Position numbers and translations under genes: made by a program. The notes under the pieces are model-generated. The model saw only the letters and a program-made list of their open reading frames with translations, searched no databases and was not told where the DNA came from. DNA of 64,000 bases from Ypsolopha sequella (taxonomy: Eukaryota > Arthropoda > Insecta > Lepidoptera > Ypsolophidae), in contig OW203983.1 in assembly GCA_934047225.1 (NCBI GenBank), positions 2,046,001 through 2,110,000 of the forward strand, in the 5' to 3' direction. Shown piece after piece: positions 55,575 through 64,000 of the stretch; the first letter of the stretch is position 1, and every line of letters begins with the position of its first letter.

Positions 55575-56060
55575 AATGTTAAATGAAGCCAGGATCGAAG
55601 GTCAGGTGGGTATTTTGATAATCTCCAAGTAATACCCTTGAATTAGCACCCTAACGCAGTGATTGCGCAATCTCGAGTTATGTGCTCTGATCCGTTGAGG
55701 AGTTCTATGCTGAATATGGTGATGAAGCCAGGATCGAAGGTCAGGTGGAAGAATGTCGATTTTCAAGTAATACCTTGTAATCAGCACCCAGGTACAAAGC
55801 GATTACCTCAATTTCGAGAGGTATGCTGTCATTTTCTGAGGAGTTCCACTGCCTATCTCTGAAGACCTTCATCAGATCATGGCCAAACCCAAAATGGGAC
55901 CTACCTTGAAGTACACTCTTTTAAACAAAAAAAGAATTTTTCAAATCGGTTCAGAAATGACGGAGTTAACTACGCCAAAAAAAAAACATACAGTCGAATT
56001 GAGAACCGCCTCCTTTTTAATAAAGCACGGGAACTCTTACGAACTTATGATTTACAAAAC
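55575..56060 (+). repeat. ~147-bp tandem duplication and adjoining dispersed repeat
   Basis: GAAGCCAGGATCGAAGGTCA recurs at about 55585 and 55728, with the following AAGTAATAC, AGCACCC and ATCTCGAG-like blocks. From 55880, ATGGCCAAACCCAAAATGGG, TTAAACAAAAAAAGAATTTT and ACAGTCGAATTGAGAACCGC form a widespread lepidopteran-type repeat body. Class unknown. Confidence 0.55.
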
Positions 56061-56430
56061 ACAATGTTAAGTTGTGGATTAATTAATTTTATTGTTGGCG
56101 TAATATGCCCGCTTTAAAAACGGACACCTTCCAACCAGCAAGGCAAACACCAGACACACACGGGCACCTGGGCTCTGTTTACCCGGACCTGGTGGTGCCT
56201 TGTGAAACTTAACCTAAAAACTTAAATTCTACACTGACATATAATGTTCCAGAAATCCTTTTAATCGCAGGCACTGGTGGTGGTGGTGGTCGCACAATTG
56301 TATCCAAATGGATGCAAAACACTGCCAAATGACGCATGACTGCCATGGCCGGTCATTGGGTGTAAAAATTTGCTCAGAAATATAAAGATGGGCTTATATG
56401 GCTCGTTACTACCTGAACTGCTAATTTTAT
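56061..56430. other. unassigned sequence
   Basis: No gene recognised; contains a GGTGGTGGTGGTGGT run at about 56276-56290. Confidence 0.35.
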
Positions 56431-56431
56431 A

Positions 56432-56698
56432 TACAACGTGTAACAGAAAGGTGTAACCATATTTGAAGAGCTTATTCAGTCAATGGAATATAACAACTTT
56501 TACTATGGAACAAAACCTGAATCTCGAAAAAAAAAATTTACTGTTACATAGAAAAATGCAATGCTGCTCGGCCGAAATGTATGGAAGGGCAGTTTTTTTT
56601 TTTGAGATTTTAGGGTTGGCTCCATAATAAAAGTTGTTCTATACCATTGACTGAATAAGCTCTTCAAATATGGTTACACCTTTCTGTTACACGTTGTA
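56432..56698. mobile_element. TA-type MITE, copy 3
   Basis: TACAACGTGTAACAGAAAGG and its inverse at the ends, with TA at 56430-56431 and 56699-56700; 267 bp. It is the best-preserved member of the family at 19855-20120 and 30325-30527. Confidence 0.8.
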
Positions 56699-56984
56699 TA
56701 TTTATCCTTTTTTTCTAATTGGTATATATTTTTTGAAATGCCTTTATATTTGTTTCATGTGCAGTATAAATATAATTAGGTAGTAAAAAAGATTTGCTAT
56801 GCTGAATGGTAAAATAAAATGTGGGTTATTATATTATTTTGTGTTATTTTATCGTAGTTATTTTACCCCTCGACGTCAAAAAATTATTTACGTCTTATTC
56901 TTATAACAAACAAAATATTTATAAAGAACTTAACTCCGTTTACTTCACTACCTTATAATAAAGATATTGTTGGCTACTGGACCC

Positions 56985-57060
56985 TGTGCAGACTTTAGCA
57001 TGACAGGCTACTGGACCATGAGCGGACTTCAGCATGACAGGCTACCTATGGGCAGTACTA
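56985..57060. repeat. short direct repeat
   Basis: GGCTACTGGACC...ACTT(T/C)AGCATGACAG is repeated at about 40-bp spacing, just before the 61-bp minisatellite. Confidence 0.6.
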
Positions 57061-57070
57061 ATTTTGATTT

Positions 57071-58105
57071 CATAGCCGTTAAAATTGCTTACAAAAAGGA
57101 AGCTTGAACTGCTGGCGTTGGCACCATTATGTCATAGCCGTTAAAATGGTTAAAAATAGGGAGCTTGAACTGCTGGCGTTGGCACCATTATGTCATAGCC
57201 GTTAAAATGGTTAAAAATAGGGAGCTTGAACTGCTGGCGTTGGCACCATTATGTCGTAGCCGTTAAAATGGTTAAAAATAGGGAGCTTGAACTGCTGGCG
57301 TTGGCACCATTATGTCATAGCCGTTAAAATGGTTAAAAATAGGGAGCTTGAACTGCTGGCGTTGGCACCATTATGTCATAGCCGTTAAAATGGTTAAAAA
57401 TAGGGAGCTTGAACTGCTGGCGTTGGCACCATTATGTCATAGCCGTTAAAATGGTTAAAAATAGGGAGCTTGAACTGCTGGCGTTGGCACCATTATGTCA
57501 TAGCCGTTAAAATGGTTAAAAATAGGGAGCTTGAACTGCTGGCGTTGGCACCATTATGTCATAGCCGTTAAAATGGTTAAAAATAGGGAGCTTGAACTGC
57601 TGGCGTTGGCACCATTATGTCATAGCCGTTAAAATGGTTAAAAATAGGGAGCTTGAACTGCTGGCGTTGGCACCATTATGTCATAGCCGTTAAAATGGTT
57701 AAAAATAGGGAGCTTGAACTGCTGGCGTTGGCACCATTATGTCATAGCCGTTAAAATGGTTAAAAATAGGGAGCTTGAACTGCTGGCGTTGGCACCATTA
57801 TGTCATAGCCGTTAAAATGGTTAAAAATAGGGAGCTTGAACTGCTGGCGTTGGCACCATTATGTCATAGCCGTTAAAATGGTTAAAAATAGGGAGCTTGA
57901 ACTGCTGGCGTTGGCACCATTATGTCATAGCCGTTAAAATGGTTAAAAATAGGGAGCTTGAACTGCTGGCGTTGGCACCATTATGTCATAGCCGTTAAAA
58001 TGGTTAAAAATAGGGAGCTTGAACTGCTGGCGTTGGCACCATTATGTCATAGCCGTTAAAATGGTTAAAAATAGGGAGCTTGAACTGCAGGCGTTGATAC
58101 CATTA
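57071..58105. repeat. 61-bp minisatellite, about 17 highly uniform units
   Basis: Unit GTCATAGCCGTTAAAATGGT, TAAAAATAGGGAGCTTGAAC, TGCTGGCGTTGGCACCATTAT. The inner units are almost identical (one GTCGTAG variant near 57254). Only the outermost units diverge. The uniformity points to recent amplification or homogenisation. Confidence 0.97.
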
Positions 58106-58149
58106 TGCCAGATTGTAGAATTTTTAGCATTATCTTTTGACTTGACTTT

Positions 58150-58270
58150 GTGGATCCAAGATTTGATAACGTGGGCGTACGAGTGTGGGCTATGACTTGT
58201 ATTTCACAGTACACACTTGGAAACACCTCTGACACTCCCTCGGGGATTCTTGTGGTTATGATATATAATA
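58150..58270 (+). repeat. SINE tail fragment
   Basis: GTACACACTTGGAAACACCT, CTGACACTCCCTCGGGGATT parallels the 3' part of the SINE at 28862-29085. The tRNA-like head is missing. Confidence 0.5.
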
Positions 58271-58274
58271 TATA

Positions 58275-60002
58275 ATAGCCCAATAAACACCAAACTTCTG
58301 AATAGTAGCTGTATTGCAGTGCACTGTGGAAACATTAGCAGCATAAACCTTCTGAATAACAGCATTTTCACAGCACCCTCGACTAATATAACTCTAAAAA
58401 GGGCCCCAAATTATTCAGCACCCAGCTAAATAATAAATAAGTTACCACTATTGCTGAATAACAGAGCTATAACAGCATTATATCGGGTAACAGTTACCCT
58501 AACAGCTGAACATTGGCTGATTATGGGCGCACGAATTACCACTTATTCAGCACTTACAACGAATGTGTACTGCCCTTAGTATTAAACTGGTGTCAATTAA
58601 ATAGTGTCAATATTCAGAAAAAAGCACAAAATTAGGGTCTGTTATTCTACTATACAGCTGTTGCAAATCAATTGAACTCTAATAATACTTTATAAGTGCT
58701 TGGATTACCGATGTGGACCATAATTATGTGATCTTTTAAAATGCAGTTCCGTGTTACTTGGGAGATTCATAGATTTCATAGCATATAATTTTTTTCAATA
58801 AGGTCGAAACAAAAACCAAATACAAACAAGTCTGAACCCATCACCAAAGTATTGAAAGGAGCAGATTTCTGTAGACAAGTGGATAGTAAATCTGTCATCG
58901 GCATCCTCTGTGTCGACATCTGCGCAGCATCAAGCGGCGCACGCGCACGTTGTGAGAGCGGGGAAGGGGTATCGGCGAGAGTATCCGGAGAAATCGGTCT
59001 TACTCCAACGAATTCATTCATTTTACACTTGTCTATCCTGCTCAGTGGAAGCGGGCCGCTCAGAAATCTCGCGGATTTCAAAGTGTTTTTATTTATTATT
59101 TTGGAATGAAAAGGACGTGTTTTTAAGGTGATATACCGTGCTAGCAAAGGTCCCCGTTACTCCAGGCAGAAAGACCCGCAGTGCGAAAGGGACGGAATCG
59201 GGGAAAATTGTCAAAAAGTCGGTTTTAAATTAATGCAAAATTAACTAAAATAGCTACAAAAAATTCCATAACCAGTAATTTAGGTGTAGTTAAAACCCAT
59301 CTAAATAAATATTTTTCAAGTCTGTATGCTATCCTAATTTGTCAGAATATCAAAAAGAAGTGTAAATTTAGACATGATTTCAATAATTATTTCTATCGAA
59401 TGAAATTCCTCCTATCGCGTTTCTGATAGACCAAAATCTACTAAAAGGTCCCAAAATTGTTATACTAATTTGATTTACTTGGAACTTCATTAAAAGAGCG
59501 GATAAATAACTTCAAAAAGTGTAAATTTTCACGGTATAGCCCCTTAACATGACAGCCGTTTTATATCTCCTTTTTTGCCACGCTGTTTTGATATAAGTTT
59601 TATTGTATAAAATATAATATAACTCAAATAAAATGATATTTACATCATATTTTAGGTCTATCTTTGCGATTTTATTGATTGCAGAGAAATGCAAGTAATC
59701 GCGTATCGAACGGCCGAAATAAAGATCAAAAAGTAAAATATTGAAACATATTGTATTTTTTAAAGAAACAAAGTTGGGAAATATCTATAGCTTGATAAAA
59801 AGACAATATTATTTCGTTGCAGGTATGCCGTATCTTATTGAAGGATCATTATACTAAAAAAAGAGCAATTATTAATGCCAGTATAGGTAATACAAATAAG
59901 TGGTACCTTTTTAGCTATATAAATATATATATTATATAGCAATATACCTAATTTAATGGTGACAAAGTTCAAGTTATGAAAAGTACATTTAAGATAAAAA
60001 AA
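58275..60002. other. unassigned region
   Basis: 58275-58660 is dense in CTGAATA(A/G)(C/T)AG and ACAGC motifs, including CACCCAGCTAAATAATAAAT, and may be an uncharacterised non-autonomous transposon. 58850-59115 is GC-richer with open frames of no known family and ends in a donor-like TTAAG|GTGATA at 59127. The rest shows nothing. Confidence 0.3.
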
Positions 60003-60215
60003 TAAATTGGTATGTCCCCCCCCTTAGGTATCTCCAAAACTGGTGGACCGAAAAATATGAAAAACGATCATGGTAATATGTGTTGTATGTGTAAAAATTA
60101 CAGGAAAAATAAAGCGGTTGAGACTTTCACGAAATAGAATGACAAAATTAAATTTATCATCCACAATACGGAACCCTAGGTACGCGAGTCTGACTCGCAA
60201 TCGGCCGTTTTTTTA
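60003..60215 (-). repeat. TCCGTA repeat, minus fragment
   Basis: TGTCCCCCCCCTTAGGTATC through ATCCACAATACGGAACCCTA to GACTCGCAATCGGCCG and poly-T. Confidence 0.75.
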
Positions 60216-60249
60216 ACTTTATATCGCACATGTCTTTTGTATGTATTAT

Positions 60250-60404
60250 AGCCGATTCTGAAGGCTTTAACTTTAGTTTTAGTGCTGTCAAGACTTAAAT
60301 TTTTCCAAAGTAATTTAGCTCCAGTTCTTCACACTTATGAAGTATTTTGCAACGATGAGCTTTTGACAGCACTAAAACTAAAATTAAAGCCTTCAGAATC
60401 GGCT
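60250..60404. mobile_element. short MITE, copy 2
   Basis: AGCCGATTCTGAAGGCTTTA and its inverse TAAAGCCTTCAGAATCGGCT, about 155 bp; same family as 15197-15357. If the ends are GCC...GGC, TA flanks both sides (60249-60250, 60404-60405). Confidence 0.75.
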
Positions 60405-60498
60405 ACAATGTCTGTCTTGTTTGTCTCACTCGTACGTTTCCATAATTAATTGAAGAAACTAAGGTTAACCATGGCCTCATAATATTAGTTATTAGCAC

Positions 60499-60880
60499 TC
60501 AAATATTGCAAGCTACAATCCGGACGCCTCGGTAATATTGCAGACTACAATCCGGACGCCTCGGTAATATTGCAGACTGTAATCCAGACGCCTCGGTAAT
60601 ATTGCAGACTACAATCCGGACGCCTCGGTAATATTGCAGACTACAATCCGGACGCCTTGGTAATATTGCAGACTACAATCCGGACGCCTTGGTAATATTG
60701 CAGACTACAATCCGGACGCCTCGGTAATATTGCAGACTACAATCCGGACGCCTTGGTAATATTGCAGACTACAATCCGGACGCCTCGGTAATATTGCAAA
60801 CTATAATCCAGATGCCTCGGTAATATTGCAGACTACAATCCGGACGCCTCGGTAATATTGCAGACTACAATCCGGATCAA
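60499..60880. repeat. 32-bp minisatellite, about 12 units
   Basis: Unit TAATATTGCAGACTACAATC + CGGACGCCTCGG, with minor variants (CCTTGG, CAAACTATAATCCAGATG). Confidence 0.95.
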
Positions 60881-61524
60881 TTTTATGCAGATCAATATCT
60901 GTACTTATGTAGGTGTAAATAAATAAATTTAATAAAAAATAGTCATAAAATAATAACACTGACTGAAGGTAAGGGCAAAATTCAGTTCGAAGAGTTATAT
61001 TTTTATTTTTTTTACTTTTTATACTTATATTAGATTTTTTATTTAATTTTATTTTATTGTATATACCTCAGACTAAGGAACCCAAACTCATACATATTAA
61101 TATACATAATATGTATGATATTATCAGTGCTAAAACCGTATCTGCAGTTGACAGTCAAGTCACAGTATAACTTATACTGTGGTCAAGTGTATCGAAAAGG
61201 CGTATCGAATGAAGCTTCTTAGAGAGAGGCTCGCTTTAGACAAATAATGTACCGAACTACCACGAGAACGGCCTCCACGGTCTCTTTATTATTAATGTGT
61301 TACTCGCAAACCTCCATACAAATTACAAACGCTGTCACCACATTGTTGTGGGGTGTCATTGTAATATTTTAGGCTGAGTCCATTAACATTATCTAAATAT
61401 ATTCTTCTCTTCCATCGTCATCCGAAAATTACTCTTACTGATAACAATATTTCTTTTAAATGAGATGCTTAAAAATTATGAATAAAATATTGTTATCTAT
61501 TGTTAATCATTGTTAATATTCAAC
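60881..61524. other. unassigned sequence
   Basis: AT-rich. No gene recognised. Confidence 0.35.
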
Positions 61525-61528
61525 TTAA

Positions 61529-61996
61529 GGCGATTACCATCGCCAAATTAGCAGCTCGATATTTGTCACTACAAATATCAACGGAAACGACATTGAAATA
61601 ACGTTCATATCAGCGCGCAATGCATAGTGGCTGTTACGACGCTCGCTGCGTCCTTGAGAGGGCGAAATAGGAGAAAATTATACTTTTCACTTGGACGTGA
61701 TTACTCGATTGAATAATCTTATGTTATGTTTATATCTATAAAGTTTATCTATTTATCAAAGCATAGATGAATTCAATCGGCCAAGCAACTCAGGAGCAGT
61801 AGGGAATTTGGGGTCAAAAAACACCATTCAGTAAAAAAAAAAAATTCATGTAGAAGTTTTGGTGGTACGAAAAAGAAAAATGTTTCATATATTGTCTAAA
61901 AGTTGATTATTCATAAAACATTTTTTCATTATTTTTGGTTTGGCCATAAACGAGGAGTAGGCTTTAGAACGTATCCATTTGGCAATAGTAAGGCCC
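61529..61996. mobile_element. single TTAA-target element
   Basis: GGCGATTACCATCGCCAAAT at the left and its partner ending GCCAATAGTAAGGCCC-like (inverse) at the right, flanked by TTAA at 61525-61528 and 61997-62000. 468 bp, non-coding. It is the monomer of the dimer at 36747-37694. A worn scrap of it (ATTGAAATAACGTTCATATT) lies at 63020-63040. Confidence 0.8.
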
Positions 61997-62000
61997 TTAA

Positions 62001-63640
62001 GTTCATTATTCAGTTTCTTACTCTACCCAGTTTCAGTACTTATGATATTCCATACTGCTTGCACTTTGTTGTCGGCCATTCTAAGTTTTTTATTCAGATG
62101 CACACTAATTTGAAAGGATCCGTATGGGATGGAGAAACCTCCTCCATTGTATGTGCCGTAATATACATTTTTACCGGTAATATCATATACATAACCTTAA
62201 ATTTCAACCATCGGTATATCTCGGAAACCATGGGTTGTCTACAAGTGGGGTAGCCCCTCCCCCCCTCCTCCCCATTACTCACACACACCTCTATCTCGTG
62301 TCCCGTAATCAAAATTTTTACCAAAAGTTTTAGCATTTCACTACGCTCAGAAAAGAATATGCCGCTACACGGCTGTTACAGTCGTGAGTCAAGGTACTAT
62401 TAGACTGTTAAAAAACTGAATACACTAATAAAGTGGGCCCTTTTCCGGGCTTGTAAGCGCTTATAAGTTCGCTATAAGTCTATTGAAAATTGGTCTTAGG
62501 ATAATTATAAAACCGCTTTTTGCTAGTTGGATTTATTACGTATTTCACATAAAGGGTCATTGAACCTTGGTTTTATTCTAGCTTATGCCATAACCTTAAT
62601 TGTTTATTGCTGTAGCGGGTATGCCACGACCACAATAGCTAGTTGCACGCAAACCTTGCGCGTCACAATTTGTTGAATCCGCATACCATACTGGATTAGA
62701 AGATGGCATTAATGTAAAAGTATGTACTGTAATTTATTTTTTATTGTTATTTGGTTTTAAGGTGCTCCACAATGCTAAACTTCGGTTCTTCTCGAACGTT
62801 TTTTGTTTTTTAATTGTCTACGCAAAACTTTAGTTATTTTGAAACTACTATTACGACATTAGGTAGGACCTTAAGTATAATTTTTAAGGTCCGTATATTA
62901 TGTAAAATTTCAAATGATCATTTGACATTACGTAACCTGGTCAATTGGTTTAAGAGGCAGGTAGCCGCCAACGACCTAGAGTCGACATGGTGTCGGTACA
63001 AATATCTACAGAAACTATATTGAAATAACGTTCATATTAGCGTGCGTGCATAACAACAATCGCTGGGTCTCTAGATAGCGAATTAATACTCTTTATTGTG
63101 CACCAAAAGAAAAACAATAAAAAAGGACAACACAAAGTTTAGAAAAATATGGTTTGGATACGTACTTCTAGGACTACTACTTTTTGTTCGGGCTTAACCT
63201 TTGTAGAACCGGAACTGCGATCTGTTTCATAATGTAAGTTATCATTACAAAACCAATGATTTCATCATTGTACAAAACTCAGTTGTTTATTTAACAAAAA
63301 CAAAAAGGTTAATGTTAACCACTGTGTTTGGACACTTTGACCTTTTGACTTTTTTTTTTTCTTTGTAAATATTAACTTAAATTTAGTTGTTTTAAGAAAA
63401 CTGAATTGTTAGTTTTACACAAGCAATAGAATGGACATCAACTGCCTGACAAATAGTTGTATTTAGAAAATTATCTTATCCAATTTACAAAACTATAATG
63501 GTTGGCAGTCAATATATTTGCTTTGTAAAAATAGGAATAAAATATTAGTAAATATATACCTAAAATTACTGACTGTTTCAACAAAACTCTATTGTATACA
63601 AGGTGAAATTTAATTAATTTTAATCAAATTTATTGATAAT
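62001..63640. other. unassigned region
   Basis: No gene recognised. The open frame through 62253 starts in the TTAA element and has no motif. A C-rich run lies at 62250-62270. GGACCTTAAGTATAATTTTTAAGGTCC at about 62866-62892 is a short palindrome. Confidence 0.35.
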
Positions 63641-64000
63641 AAATAAGTAAGTTATATTGAAATCACATGTTAAGTTTGTCTAAGTCTTCTTGAACCTGAG
63701 ATATTAATTAATGAACGGTGTGGCCAAAATAGAATAAACATGTGTCGTATGCATATAATGAAACTTTACCATGTAATCCAATTGCATTTGTATTTTTTAC
63801 GTAAATCAGGAACAAGAGAGGTCCTAATATTGATCCCTGTGGAACAACACAAACTACTAGCCGAGAAGTACTCTCACTAGAACCTAATTTAACTAACTGG
63901 TGCCGATTTCTTAGGTAAGACTCAAAATATTTTATAAGTGTTACCAACTATGCCAATATTATTTAGTTTTTGTAGTAGAATTGTATGACTAACGGTATCA
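63640..64000 (-). pseudogene. non-LTR reverse transcriptase fragment running off the window
   Basis: Minus reading from 64000: a DTVSHTILLQKLNNIGI-like stretch with the first catalytic Asp context, a frame break, FESYLRNRHQLVKLGSSES, VPQGSILGPLLFLIYV and LYAYDTCLFYF, where the second Asp box reads YAYD instead of YADD. Jockey/CR1-type. The mutated catalytic box and frameshift show it is dead. The 5' part lies beyond the window. Confidence 0.8.

Noticed and set aside
61903..62253. 116-codon frame
   Set aside because: Begins inside the TTAA element and continues into unrelated flank; no recognised motif.

Overview
This window is eukaryotic, AT-rich and almost entirely made of transposable elements and tandem repeats. 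It is most likely from a moth or butterfly (Lepidoptera). The grounds are a dispersed repeat starting AACCGGCCAAGTGCGAGTC and ending TACGGAACCCT, present in about a dozen copies; tRNA-derived SINEs with the GGTGAAGGAAA / GTGAGGAAACCTGCA body; and insect-type RTE, jockey/CR1-like, BEL/Pao and Gypsy fragments. No bacterial operon, rRNA, CRISPR array or convincing functional tRNA gene was seen. Only one exon looks like ordinary host coding DNA: 17550-17625 (+), a 25-residue signal peptide that ends at a splice donor. The rest of that gene was not found here, so much of the window may be its intron.

Layout. 1-5.1 kb: truncated non-LTR retrotransposons, then two hAT-type MITEs 21 bp apart, each with its own 8-bp target duplication. 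5.3-16.5 kb: copies of the TCCGTA repeat. One is split by an 8.68-kb CACTA/EnSpm-like DNA transposon (6458-15138) with matching termini, a TA duplication and three intact genes: a small triple-CxxC protein, a three-exon DUF4806-like protein (489 aa) and a two-exon transposase (673 aa). 17-19.2 kb: the signal-peptide exon, then a 103-bp minisatellite able to form hairpins. 19.5-24 kb: MITEs, foldback elements, an integrase pseudogene and a Gypsy pol end. 25.3-27.7 kb: two blocks of a 33-bp minisatellite that is open in frames on both strands. 28-32.2 kb: SINEs, MITEs, a broken small membrane-protein gene and another Gypsy pol tail. 36-38.8 kb: non-LTR remnants interrupted by a palindromic dimer of a TTAA element.

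41.5-45.7 kb: a 54-bp minisatellite, an RTE reverse-transcriptase pseudogene and another TCCGTA copy. 46-48 kb: a non-LTR ORF1 remnant abutting a BEL/Pao gag and LTR. 49065-50967: an intact IS630/Tc1/mariner-type transposon with 35-bp terminal repeats, TA duplication and one 442-aa DDE transposase with an unusually long D-to-E spacing. 53-64 kb: more TCCGTA fragments, a GC-rich island, MITEs, a very uniform 61-bp minisatellite, a 32-bp minisatellite, a further TTAA element and a reverse-transcriptase fragment running off the window end.

The elements do not form a pathway. What links them is nesting: the TCCGTA repeat is the target of the CACTA element, the mariner-type element and probably the BEL LTR. 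The two intact DNA transposons are the best candidates for recent or continuing activity. All family assignments come from reading motifs, not from database searches.
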